Below are positions 43,786 to 52,848 of a stretch of DNA of 64,000 nucleotides, in pieces. The translations under genes and the position numbers were made by a program. Position 1 is the stretch's first letter. Each line of letters begins with the position of its first letter. The notes beneath the pieces are model-generated. The model was not told the origin of the DNA. It ran no database searches and was given only the letters and a program-made list of their open reading frames with translations. Origin of the DNA: Gemmobacter sp034519525 (lineage in GTDB: Bacteria; Pseudomonadota; Alphaproteobacteria; Rhodobacterales; Rhodobacteraceae); NCBI GenBank assembly GCA_034519525.1, contig JAXHOJ010000048.1, positions 1 through 64,000 of the forward strand, given 5' to 3'.

Positions 43786-44384
43786 GGCTTGATCTCCTGC
43801 AGGTCGGGCACGATGCCGGGGGTTTCGGCATCGACGCAGACGCCCTGAAAGGCGGCCAGACGGCGCGAATAATGGTCACGCACGAACAGGGTCAGGCCGC
43901 AATGGCTGCAGGTGAAGGGATCGGTGGTGACGCCTTCGGTGATGCCCTTGCAATGCACGCATTGCAGCCGCCGCGCGATGGAGCCGCGATGATCGCTCTG
44001 GATCGCATCAACGGGCAGGCCTGCGGCCAGCGCCTCGGCCATGGCCAGCCCGATCAGGGTTTCGCTGCCCGCCAGATACAGCCGCGTGCCCATATGGGCA
44101 TCCAGCAGCGCCTTGCGAAAGCGGGGCAGGATGGCGGAAAAGCTGGGGCCTTCGTGGTAATGTTTCGGGTGCAGGGCGGCCAGCGCGGCGCCGAAGGGCG
44201 CGCCTTCGGGGATATAGATCACATGCGCCGCCGCGATCAGCGCGGCATCCTGCACGGCAAGTTCGATCAGCGCCTCTGCGCCGCTGGCATCGGCCAGCAT
44301 CAGCGCCGCCGCACCCGGCACGGGCGACAGGCCGGGATAGACGGGGCGGGTGGTGATCGAGGGGGTAAATTCGGTTCTGGGCAT
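43782..44384 (-). CDS. dmmA: Dimethylamine monooxygenase subunit DmmA family protein
   Basis: The 200-residue protein has an alpha/beta N-terminal part (about 20-135) and a C-terminal metal-binding segment with paired cysteines, CVHCKG and CSHCGL, about 16 residues apart. This combination is the DmmA family found in dimethylamine monooxygenase operons. It probably serves as an assembly or structural subunit. It is encoded between the GcvT-like gene (50-bp gap) and the reductase gene (4-bp overlap). Confidence 0.8.
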   Translation of the reverse strand: MPRTEFTPSITTRPVYPGLSPVPGAAALMLADASGAEALIELAVQDAALIAAAHVIYIPEGAPFGAALAALHPKHYHEGPSFSAILPRFRKALLDAHMGTRLYLAGSETLIGLAMAEALAAGLPVDAIQSDHRGSIARRLQCVHCKGITEGVTTDPFTCSHCGLTLFVRDHYSRRLAAFQGVCVDAETPGIVPDLQEIKP

Positions 44385-44434
44385 TCAACTCTCCGTTCCG
44401 GCGGGGTGCGGGCCCTTGGGCCCGCGACCTGGCC

Positions 44435-45572
44435 TCAGCCCTTGGCGGTGCGGCGTTTCTTTTCGGGGTCGAAGAAGGGCATCGGGCTGGTGGTGGCGGC
44501 AATCGCGCCATGTTCGGCACAGTGCACGGTCAGGGCGGTGCCCGCATTGGCACAATCCACCGGCAGGCGGGCAATCGCCACCGTCCAGCCGTTCAGGGGC
44601 GAGTGCATGGCCTGTGTGACCAGACCCACCTGCGCGCCATCCTTAAAGACTGGCGCACCATTGCCCGGTGCCTTGTCGCCTTCCAGCTTCAGCCCCCAGA
44701 TCTTGAACCGCTCGCGCCCCTTCAGCCGGTAATGCTCTTCCGCGCCGCGGAAGCCGGTCTTGCCGGGCGATACGGTGAAATCAAGGCCCAGCTCCCAAAG
44801 GGTATCGCCGCAGGGTTCATCGGAGAAAGGATACATCTCGCTGTTATCATAGGGGAAAAACAGCAGATAGCTTTCGGTGCGCAGCAGGTCCAGCGTGGTG
44901 AAGCGGCAGGGAATGATGCCCATGGCGCGCACCTTCCTCCAGGATGCGATCCCAGATCATCGGCGCATCCTGCCCGCGCACGAACAGCTCGTATCCGCGT
45001 TCGCCGGTATAGCCGGTGCGCGAAATCATAGCGGGCTTGCCGAACAGCGAGGTCTGCATATGGCTGAAATAGGCCAGATCGCGGATGCCCGGCACATGGT
45101 TTGCCAGAAAATCCACCGCCAGCGGGCCTTGCAGCGACAGGTCATGCAGGTTGTCGTCAAACTTGATCGTCACATCGCGGCCGGTGGCGGCCATGGTCAG
45201 CTGTTCATGGCCCTGGCCGGAACCATGCACCACCATGAAGGCATTGGGGCCGGTGCGGTAGATCACGCAATCATCGACGAACTTGCCCGCGTCGTTCAGC
45301 ATGCAGGCATAGACCGACCGGCCCGGCATCAGCTTTTCGATGTTGCGGGTGGTGGCGCGGTCGATCACATGGCTGGCGGCGGGGCCGGTCAGGTGAACCT
45401 TTTTCAGCCCGGATACATCCATCAGCCCCGCCTTGGTGCGGATCGCCAGATATTCGGCCACGGGATCTGCGTCATAGGACCAGGCGGTGCCCATCCCGCT
45501 CCAGTCTTCAAGCGCCGAGCCAAGGGCGCGATGCCGGTCAGCCAGCGCGGAAAAACGCCACGAGTTCGTCAT
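44435..45572 (-). pseudogene. dmmD: GcvT-like tetrahydrofolate-binding protein of the dimethylamine operon, one frameshift
   Basis: This gene encodes an aminomethyltransferase-family protein. The N-terminal two thirds begin at ATG 45572 (MTNSWRFSALADRHRALGS) and include MDVSGLKKVHLTGPAA and RTGYTGERGYELFVRGQD. The rest (MGIIPCRFTTLDLLRTESYL to KKRRTAKG) is in another frame, the break lying at about 44922-44929 in GCGCGCC of the coding strand. One extra base restores a protein of about 378 residues. It probably transfers the methyl carbon released from dimethylamine to tetrahydrofolate. Motifs on both sides are intact, so an error or recent mutation is likely. The letter D follows gene order. 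Confidence 0.78.
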
Positions 45573-45651
45573 GTCAGTCTCCAATATGGTTATCGTCGGT
45601 TTGCCGTCCCGCATCTGTCGGGACACGGGACGGCAGGTGTTGCCGGGCCGA

Positions 45652-47472
45652 TCAGGCCGGAAGCTGGAAGAACCAGTTGGACCAGAGCACCACGACAGCG
45701 CCGGCAATCAGCGCCACATAGGGCCAGATGCCTGCCTTGCGCGGCCCCAGATCGCCGCTGTCAGACAGGCCCAGATCCTCCATCGCCTCTTTCGGGAAAT
45801 GGCCCTTGTCCTGCACATAATGGCGGAACCAGAACACCGGCAGGATCAGCGCGGCAAAGATCAGGCCCGACCACAGCGCGTTGGAATAGCCCCAGACCTT
45901 GGCGCCCGCGCCGAGGAACAGCGCATTCACGAAGGCCAGCGCGGTGTTGATGCCGATCAGCACGGTGGGCGCCTTCCACGGGCGCGGCAGATGGGCGGAA
46001 TCGATCCGGTGAATCCAGCCGGCATTCAGGTTCAGGAAGTTGAACATGATGTAGCCGACGTTCGAAATCGCCAGAACGTAGAAGTAGCCGCCCGCATCCG
46101 AGGCCAGCGCCAGCAGGATCACGTTGAAGCCAAGATCCGTCCACATGGCGCCGGTCGGCGCGCCATGGTCGTTCACCTGGCTGAGGTATTTCGGCAGCCA
46201 GCCATCGCGCGAGCCCTGATAGAGCGTGCGCGACGATCCGGCCATGGCCGTCATGATGGCCAGAAACAGCGCCATGATCATCAGGATCACGAAGATCTGC
46301 GTCACAACCGGCCCGCCGCCGACCATGCTGCCCAAGGCCTCGCCCACGCCGGTGCCATCGACAATGCCGGTGGCCAGCATCCCCGATTGCCCCAGAACGC
46401 CCTGGAAGGCGAAGGGGATCAGGAAATAGAACACGACGCAAAGCAGGCCGGAATAGAAGATGGCGCGGAAGGTATCGGTCTGCGGGTTCTTGAATTCGGC
46501 AGTATAGCAGACGGCGGTTTCAAAACCGTAGGTCGACCAGGCGGCGATATAGAGACCGCCCAGAAACAGCGTCCAGCCGCCGATATCCCAGGCACCATCG
46601 ACGCCGGAATAGGCGGCGGTCGGCGGCACGATATTGGTGACGTTCATGCTGTCGATCGCGCCGGTCAGGATCGGCACCAGCCCCACCAGCAAGAGCGGGA
46701 TCAGCACCACGACCGCCATCCATTTCTGCGATTTGGCGGTCGAGGCAATGCCGCGGTGCTGGATCACGAAAATGATCAGCATCAGCACAACCCCGATCAC
46801 GAAGGTGGAGTTGAAGTGCAGGGTGCCAAGGCCCGGAACGGCGATGTTGAACGCCTCCCACACGCGGAAGGCGGGGGTCAGGGCGGCGACGCCATCGGTT
46901 GCGGCCACGGCGGAAATGGCATCTGCCACTGCAACGCCCGCATTTTCAGCCATATAGGCGGCGACGGCGGGGGTTTCGGCGGTGTAGCTGGCGATATTGG
47001 CCGCCACCCAATCCAGCACCGGCTGGCTTTCGGCCAGCGGAATGGGGAACAGCGCGTTCAGGATATAGCCGGCCGCAATGGCACAGCCGAGCGACAGCAC
47101 CGGCGACCAGGCGAACCAGTTGCACCAGACCGACAGCGGCGCGATCAGCTTGCCATAGCGCAGCCAGGCCGTGGCGCCATAGACCGAGGCGCCGCCCGAT
47201 TTGTTGCCGAACATACCGGCCATTTCAGCGTAGGTGAAGCTTTGCAGAAAGCCCATCACCATAGAGATCATCCAGACCACGAAAGCAGCCTTGCCCGCCA
47301 CCCCCGCGATCCCGCCGATGGAAAACAGCACCAGCGGCGGCACACCGGCCGCCACCCAGAATGCGCCCTTCCAGGTCAGCGACCTGTGCAGCGCGCCCGA
47401 GCTGGGCGTGCCTGTCGGCGCCACCCCCGCTCTGGCTGCGGCCTGCGCCGCAGTCATCATGTTCTTGTCCAC
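45652..47472 (-). CDS. APC superfamily amino-acid/amine permease
   Basis: The 606-residue membrane protein has twelve or more hydrophobic segments, an N-terminal ALHRSLTWKGAFWVAAGVPP and the consensus FVVWMISMVMGFLQSFTYAE plus SGGASVYGA. I chose GTG 47472 with AGGGAG seven bases upstream; the frame stays open to 47583, where it overlaps tdm. It lies within the trimethylamine operon, so a methylated amine is a plausible substrate. It is not the TmoXVW ABC importer. A long loop (about 155-215) between early helices is unusual. Confidence 0.82.
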   Translation of the reverse strand: MDKNMMTAAQAAARAGVAPTGTPSSGALHRSLTWKGAFWVAAGVPPLVLFSIGGIAGVAGKAAFVVWMISMVMGFLQSFTYAEMAGMFGNKSGGASVYGATAWLRYGKLIAPLSVWCNWFAWSPVLSLGCAIAAGYILNALFPIPLAESQPVLDWVAANIASYTAETPAVAAYMAENAGVAVADAISAVAATDGVAALTPAFRVWEAFNIAVPGLGTLHFNSTFVIGVVLMLIIFVIQHRGIASTAKSQKWMAVVVLIPLLLVGLVPILTGAIDSMNVTNIVPPTAAYSGVDGAWDIGGWTLFLGGLYIAAWSTYGFETAVCYTAEFKNPQTDTFRAIFYSGLLCVVFYFLIPFAFQGVLGQSGMLATGIVDGTGVGEALGSMVGGGPVVTQIFVILMIMALFLAIMTAMAGSSRTLYQGSRDGWLPKYLSQVNDHGAPTGAMWTDLGFNVILLALASDAGGYFYVLAISNVGYIMFNFLNLNAGWIHRIDSAHLPRPWKAPTVLIGINTALAFVNALFLGAGAKVWGYSNALWSGLIFAALILPVFWFRHYVQDKGHFPKEAMEDLGLSDSGDLGPRKAGIWPYVALIAGAVVVLWSNWFFQLPA

Positions 47473-47579
47473 GTCCAAACTCCCTGTTGTGTGGCTGGGG
47501 GTCTTTTGCCCCGGTTTTCTTGCCTCCCCCGCCGATGTGGCGGCCGTCACCGGGCTCCCATCCCCGGCGCGCCCCGGTG

Positions 47580-49934
47580 TCACGACCGGGGACGTTCCTT
47601 TTGCGGGTCGTAATGCGGGAAGGCCGAAACCTGTGCCGCGATCCGCTTTTGATGACCATCGAGCCGTCCGACCTCGACCGCCGTGCCGATGGCGGCATGG
47701 GCCACGTCCAGCCGCGCCAGTGCGATCATCTGGCCGGTGCGCGGGCTGCGCATGGCCGAACAGATCTCGCCCACCTGCGCGCGCCCGATGCGGATCGGGT
47801 CGCCATGGCCCACGGGTTCCTGACCGTCGATCTGCAGCCCGACGAATTTGCGCGACGGATGGTCCTTGCGGCGGATCAGCGCATCGCGCCCGACGAAATC
47901 GGCGGCCTTGGATTTCAGCGGCACGGTGAAGCCCACGCCTGCCTCGAACGGGTCGGTCTGATCGGAGAAATCATAGCCCGCGAAGACCAGCCCGGCCTCG
48001 ATGCGTACCAGATCAAGGCCCGCAAGCCCCATCGGGCGCAGGCCCAGTGGCTGCCCGGCCTGCCAGACGGCATCAAAGACGATGTCGCCCTGACGCGGGT
48101 GGCAGAAGATCTCGTATCCCAACTCGCCGGTGTAGCCGGTGCGCGATACCACGACCGGCACGCCCTGAGGGCCGCCGATGCGCCCGACGGTGAAGCGGAA
48201 CCAGCCGAGTTCGGTGACGGCGGGCTGATGCGGTGGCGTCCAGATGATCTGCGCCATCAGCGCGCGCGATTTCGGGCCCTGCACCGCGAGATTGTGCATC
48301 TGATCGGTGCTGGAGCGGATCAGCACGTTCAGGCCCAGCCGCGCAGCCTCTTCCCGCATCCAGACGCCGCCCTCATCGCTGCCGCCGATCCAGCGGAAGT
48401 TCTGCGCGCCCAGACGGAACAGGGTGCCATCGTCGATCATGCCGCCATGCGGATGGCAGATGGCGGAATAGACCACCTGACCCACGCCCAGCTTTGATAC
48501 ATCGCGCGTCAGCACCCAGTTCAGCAGGGCTTCGGCATCCGGCCCTGTCACCTCGAACTTGCGCAGGGCGGACAGATCCATGACCACCACACCGTCGCGG
48601 CAGGCCCAGTAGCTTTCCAGCGGATCGGTGCCCGCAAAGCTGTTGGGCAGCCAGAAGCCCTTGTATTCGATGAAATCCCGCGTGAGTTCGGCGAATTTGG
48701 CGTGGAAGGCGGTTTCGCGTGTCATGATCGGCTCCGCGTCGGGGGTGGCGCGCCAGGCCGAGGCGCGTTGAAAACGCCCGGTCGCGGCATAGCTGCGCAG
48801 GTGGATGTCTGTCAGGGTCCAGCCATTGGCGGGGGTGGTGTCATCGGGGCAGGCCGAAGACACGCAGACCAGATCGGTCATGGCGCGCAGCAGCACATAA
48901 TCGCCGGGGCGCGACCAGGGTTCATCGGCATACATCACGCCATGGGCATCAATGCCGGTGTTGAAAAAGAAATTGGCCGCCATCCAGCCCGCCCGGCCGG
49001 GGATGCCATATTCCGCCAGCGCGGTGTTGAAATTGTCAGAACAGTTGGCATGGCCGGGATAGCCGATGTCATCATAGTATTTCGATGTGCAGGCCATGGC
49101 GAAGGCATCGTGGCGTCCGCAGGTATCCTGCACCACCTCGACCAGCGCGGTCATGTCCTGATCGAAGTATTTCGCATGCAGGCCGGGCATCGGATAGGCA
49201 TGGCCCTGAAGGGTGCGGGTGGTGGTTACATCCAGCGGGTTGAAGATGCCGCGATCCACCTTGCGGGCATCAAAGCACTGGAAATCGGTGCATTGCCGCC
49301 CATCCACGTCGAGGATCTGCAGATATTCGCCCGCCCGCACGACATAGGCCTGCGCGGTGGCAGAGGCGATGCGCAGATCCAGCAGCGGGTCGGCCAGCGG
49401 ATCGGGCAGATCGAAGCCAAGCCGCGCGCGGGGCGTGGCGCGGGTGATGGCCAGCGCCAGCGGGGTGGCGGTATCCTGCGCGGTGAAATCCATCGGGCCG
49501 CCGGGGGCCGCCGCCACCAGCCAGCCGTTGCCCTGTGCGGTGAAGCTGGCCGTATCGCCCGCCGGGCTGCCCGCGCCGAACAGCCGGATCACACGCGCGC
49601 CATCCGGCAGGATGCCGCGACGGGTGAGTGCGGCGCGCAGGGCAGGCGCATGGGCGAGCACGGCCTGCAACCCATCGGCCGGGCCATCGGCGGGCGTGCC
49701 CAGCAGGCCTGCATCGGGGCGGCCATCGGGATGGGCGGCCAGAAGTTCGGCCCGCTGGCCGCCTTCGGTATTGCCAAGCGTGATCCGGTCGCCCGCTGCG
49801 AATTGCACGCAGATCGCCCCGCCGCCGGGCACCAGATGACGTTCTGGGGCACCGGCCTGCGGCTCCATCCGCCGGGGTCTGGTGGGGCGGGGCGGGCCGG
49901 GGCGAAACAGACCATCGGGCAGAAGCTGCAACAT
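47580..49934 (-). CDS. tdm: Trimethylamine N-oxide demethylase Tdm
   Basis: The 784-residue protein joins an N-terminal DUF1989 domain (about 1-400) to a C-terminal GcvT tetrahydrofolate-binding domain (about 410-784). That fusion is Tdm, which splits TMAO into dimethylamine and formaldehyde. The DUF1989 part has conserved cysteines in GRQCTDFQCFDARKVD, FAMACTSKYYDDIGYPGHAN and CVSSACPDDTTPANGW, which in the family bind metal. The C-terminal part has RTGYTGELGYEIFCHPRQGD and GLDLVRIEAGLVFAGYDF. It lies 74 bp downstream of tmm, the enzyme that makes its substrate. Confidence 0.92.
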   Translation of the reverse strand: MLQLLPDGLFRPGPPRPTRPRRMEPQAGAPERHLVPGGGAICVQFAAGDRITLGNTEGGQRAELLAAHPDGRPDAGLLGTPADGPADGLQAVLAHAPALRAALTRRGILPDGARVIRLFGAGSPAGDTASFTAQGNGWLVAAAPGGPMDFTAQDTATPLALAITRATPRARLGFDLPDPLADPLLDLRIASATAQAYVVRAGEYLQILDVDGRQCTDFQCFDARKVDRGIFNPLDVTTTRTLQGHAYPMPGLHAKYFDQDMTALVEVVQDTCGRHDAFAMACTSKYYDDIGYPGHANCSDNFNTALAEYGIPGRAGWMAANFFFNTGIDAHGVMYADEPWSRPGDYVLLRAMTDLVCVSSACPDDTTPANGWTLTDIHLRSYAATGRFQRASAWRATPDAEPIMTRETAFHAKFAELTRDFIEYKGFWLPNSFAGTDPLESYWACRDGVVVMDLSALRKFEVTGPDAEALLNWVLTRDVSKLGVGQVVYSAICHPHGGMIDDGTLFRLGAQNFRWIGGSDEGGVWMREEAARLGLNVLIRSSTDQMHNLAVQGPKSRALMAQIIWTPPHQPAVTELGWFRFTVGRIGGPQGVPVVVSRTGYTGELGYEIFCHPRQGDIVFDAVWQAGQPLGLRPMGLAGLDLVRIEAGLVFAGYDFSDQTDPFEAGVGFTVPLKSKAADFVGRDALIRRKDHPSRKFVGLQIDGQEPVGHGDPIRIGRAQVGEICSAMRSPRTGQMIALARLDVAHAAIGTAVEVGRLDGHQKRIAAQVSAFPHYDPQKERPRS

Positions 49935-50008
49935 CCTGAGATCCTGGAAAAAAGCCGGGGAGGCAAAGCCGCGCCTCCCCGGGAGGGGGGACCGGGGGTA
50001 GGGACGGG

Positions 50009-51352
50009 TCAGTTCTGGAGATAGACTTCCAGCGTATCATCCAGCGCATCTTTCCACGGCGTATGATGGGTGGGCGCCATGGTGCCAGTGATGATGGATT
50101 TGTAGCTGTTGTTGCGGAAGCCCATGATATCCTTGGCTTTATGGTACTTCCATTCAAAGAAGGCCTCGCAGGCACCATCCACATCGAAGCTGGGATAATC
50201 GGTATCCGCGATCAGCTCCTTCACATAGGCGCCCTGATACTTGATCGCGTATTTCACATCATCCGAGGCTTCTTCGCGCGTCTCGCGTTCGGCCACATCG
50301 GCCAGCAGGGCCTGTTTGTCGGCGGGGACGGCGATGCGATCCATGATGATGTCGCGCACATACCAGGCCTGGGCGTCGAACATGTTGAAGGTGAACCACT
50401 GATCCTGCATCCCCAGGTAGAACAGCTTGGGGTTATGGGCATAGACCACGCCCTTATACAGATCCGCCGTGGCAAGCCGGTTCTTGGTCTTCAGCCGCAG
50501 GTCATCGGGCAGGAAGGGGAAGTAATGCTTGTAGCCGGTGCAGAGGATGATCGCGTCGATCTTCTTTGACGTGCCATCGGCAAAGACTGCCGCGCCGTCT
50601 TCCACCTTGACCAGCGCCGGCTTTTCTTCCCAGTTGTCGGGCCAGTTGAAGCCCATGGGGGCAGAGCGGTAGCAGGAAGTCACGGTTTTGGCGCCGTATT
50701 TCCAGCATTGCGAGCCGATATCCTCGGCCGAATAGGAAGACCCCATCACCAGCACATCCTTGCCGGTAAATTCGCGCGCATCGCGGAAGTCATGGGCATG
50801 GACGATGCGGCCGGTGAAGGTGTCGAAGCCCGGATATTCCGGCACATTGGGCGTCGAGAAATGGCCCGAGGCCACGATCACATGATCAAAGCGTTCCTTG
50901 TACATGCGGTCGGCCAGCAGATCATGGGCCGTCACGATGAAATCGCCGCTGTCGGCATCATATTCGACACTGCGGATCACGGTTGAAAAGCGGATCCAGT
51001 CACGCACACCGGCCTTGACCACCCGGCCTTCGATGTAATCGAACATCACGGCGCGCGGCGGATAAGAGGCGATCTGCTTGCCGAAATGTTCCTCGAAGGA
51101 ATAATCGGCGAATTCCAGGCCCTCTTTCGGGCCATTGGTCCAGAGATAGCGATACATCGAGCAGTGGACCGGCTCGCCATTCTCGTCAAGCCCGGTGCGC
51201 CAGGTGTAGTTCCACAGGCCCCCCCAGTTCGACTGCTTTTCAAAACAGACCACTTCGGGGATTTCGGCGCCTTTCTGGGCGGCGGATTGAAAGGCCCGAA
51301 GCTGCGCCAGGCCCGAAGGACCGGCGCCGATGACTGCGACACGTTTTTTCAT
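50009..51352 (-). CDS. tmm: Trimethylamine monooxygenase Tmm
   Basis: The 447-residue flavin monooxygenase oxidises trimethylamine to TMAO with NADPH and O2. It has the FAD motif VIGAGPSGLAQLRA (GxGxxG at 9-14), the FMO signature ASGHFSTPNVPEYPGFD and the NADPH motif VMGSSYSAEDIG. The segment GAKTVTSCYRSAPMGFNWPD and overall length match bacterial Tmm rather than larger FMOs or Baeyer-Villiger enzymes. It heads the leftward operon tmm-tdm-permease-dmmDABC. Confidence 0.93.
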   Translation of the reverse strand: MKKRVAVIGAGPSGLAQLRAFQSAAQKGAEIPEVVCFEKQSNWGGLWNYTWRTGLDENGEPVHCSMYRYLWTNGPKEGLEFADYSFEEHFGKQIASYPPRAVMFDYIEGRVVKAGVRDWIRFSTVIRSVEYDADSGDFIVTAHDLLADRMYKERFDHVIVASGHFSTPNVPEYPGFDTFTGRIVHAHDFRDAREFTGKDVLVMGSSYSAEDIGSQCWKYGAKTVTSCYRSAPMGFNWPDNWEEKPALVKVEDGAAVFADGTSKKIDAIILCTGYKHYFPFLPDDLRLKTKNRLATADLYKGVVYAHNPKLFYLGMQDQWFTFNMFDAQAWYVRDIIMDRIAVPADKQALLADVAERETREEASDDVKYAIKYQGAYVKELIADTDYPSFDVDGACEAFFEWKYHKAKDIMGFRNNSYKSIITGTMAPTHHTPWKDALDDTLEVYLQN

Positions 51353-51371
51353 TTTTTGGCTCCCTGTTTCC

Positions 51372-51414
51372 GGTTCGGACCAGTGTTTGAAACTGGTTCA
51401 TTCGGCATGGACCA
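51372..51414. promoter_or_regulatory. Cluster of ACCAG/TGGT half-sites upstream of tmm
   Basis: A perfect inverted repeat ACCAGT-N7-ACTGGT lies at 51379-51397. It is flanked by GGT-N4-ACC (51372-51381) and a second imperfect TGGTTCA/TGGACCA pair ending at 51414. FadR-subfamily GntR proteins bind TGGT-N-ACCA-type sites, so this is a likely operator for the GntR regulator at 52796-53587. Confidence 0.45.
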
Positions 51415-51510
51415 ATTTCGCATCGAATCGGCATCCCAGGTCAACTAATTTTCATGAGCGGAATGTGTGGCGGGCCATTTTTGGGCGTTTCACCCCGGCA
51501 AAAAAGGAAT

Positions 51511-52848
51511 ATGGATGAGAATATGAGCAGATCATCCTTCGCACAGCGCCTTGCCGTCAGTGGTTCCCTGCCCAGACTGGGGGCGCGGAACCGCGCGCCG
51601 GTGCGGATCGGCTTTCTCACACCGCTGTCGGGATCAGAGGAATACTGGGGCCGGCCCGGGCTGGATGGCTGCCGGATCTGGACCGACTGGATCAACGAGC
51701 GCGGCGGGCTGATGGTGGCGGGCAAGCGGCACCGGGTGGAGATCGTGGCGCATGACAGCGCTGCCGATCCGGAAGCCACGCTGGAAGCCGCGCGGGATAT
51801 GGTGGAACGGCAGCGGGTGCGGCTGATCCTGACGCTGGGGGGCGACAGTTTCGCCCCGGCGCTGCGCTATCTGATGGAACGCCGGGCGCTGGTGGCGACG
51901 CTGCTGCCCTCGGACCTTTCGCCCGATACGCCCTATCTGATCGCGCCGGCAGAGGTGCATCCGCTGTTCAACGTGACGGGGGTAGACTGGCTGGCGCGCA
52001 GCCAGCCGCAGGCGCGTCGCGTCGCGCTCTGTTCGCAGGCCGACAGTCTGGGGCTGCCGTCGCTGGCGGTTTACCGGGCGGGGTTCAAGGCGGCAGAGCG
52101 GCAGATGGTGAAGGAAATCCGCTATGCCCCCGATACGCAGGATGCGGGGGGGATTGTTGCGGCGCTGCTGAAGGCACAGCCCGATGTGCTGTGCTGGTGT
52201 TCCTCTGCGCCGCCGATGATGCAGGCGCTGACTGAGGCGGCCTTTGCGCAGGGGTTTGCCGGGCAGATCCTGGCCTGCACCGCCGATGATTACCCCCGCC
52301 TGATCGCCCGCACCTCGGCCGGGTTCATGGAGCGGTATACGTTCCAGTTTCCGGATTTCGATGATCCGATGCTGGCCGATACCGCGTTTTTCTTTCGCCG
52401 CCCCGGGGCGTTCTTTGAAACCTACAACAGCCGCTTTCCGGGGGAGTGGAGCGCGGTCAGCTGGGAATATGCCTCGATCCTGGATCTGTGGCACAATGCG
52501 GTGGAAATCGCCGATACGACCGAGCCGGTTTCGGTGCTGGCCGCGATGAAGCGGGGGCGGCAGATGCCCCATGCCTTTGGGCCGGCGGAATGGTGGGGGG
52601 AAGAGGTTTTTGGCATCGACAATGCGCTGGTGGGCGACTGGCCGGTGGTGGGCATAAGGCAGGGCCGGGCGCGGATTCAGGAATTCGGGTCGGTTCTGGG
52701 CTGGCTGGGCCGCCATTCGGCGTTGTTGCAGCACGAGCTGGAAGAGCTGGGCCAGCTGTGGCACCAGCGGCTGGTGCCGCCGCCACGGCGCAGGCTCAAT
52801 CGTCCTGCGTCAGAAGTTTCTGATCCTCGATCAGGGCCAGCTTCATGA
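51511..52848 (+). CDS. Substrate-binding-fold protein (AmiC/FmdD/UrtA type), possibly a cytoplasmic sensor
   Basis: The protein (about 445 residues from ATG 51511) has a type I periplasmic-binding fold of the branched-chain/urea/amide group: VRIGFLTPLSGSEEYWGRPG, HDSAADPEATLEAARDMVE, then YTFQFPDFDDPMLADTAFFF. No signal peptide is seen. The start is uncertain: ATGs at 51454 and 51523 are also in frame; 51511 has AAAAAGGA close upstream. It is divergent from tmm. No permease or ATPase genes are adjacent, so a ligand-sensing role like AmiC is possible. It overlaps the convergent GntR gene by 53 bp. Confidence 0.72.
   Translation: MDENMSRSSFAQRLAVSGSLPRLGARNRAPVRIGFLTPLSGSEEYWGRPGLDGCRIWTDWINERGGLMVAGKRHRVEIVAHDSAADPEATLEAARDMVERQRVRLILTLGGDSFAPALRYLMERRALVATLLPSDLSPDTPYLIAPAEVHPLFNVTGVDWLARSQPQARRVALCSQADSLGLPSLAVYRAGFKAAERQMVKEIRYAPDTQDAGGIVAALLKAQPDVLCWCSSAPPMMQALTEAAFAQGFAGQILACTADDYPRLIARTSAGFMERYTFQFPDFDDPMLADTAFFFRRPGAFFETYNSRFPGEWSAVSWEYASILDLWHNAVEIADTTEPVSVLAAMKRGRQMPHAFGPAEWWGEEVFGIDNALVGDWPVVGIRQGRARIQEFGSVLGWLGRHSALLQHELEELGQLWHQRLVPPPRRRLNRPASEVSDPRSGPAS

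Noticed and set aside
47473..47583. Upstream extension of the APC permease overlapping tdm
   Set aside because: The added residues are not conserved-looking, and the GTG at 47472 has a good AGGGAG ribosome site.
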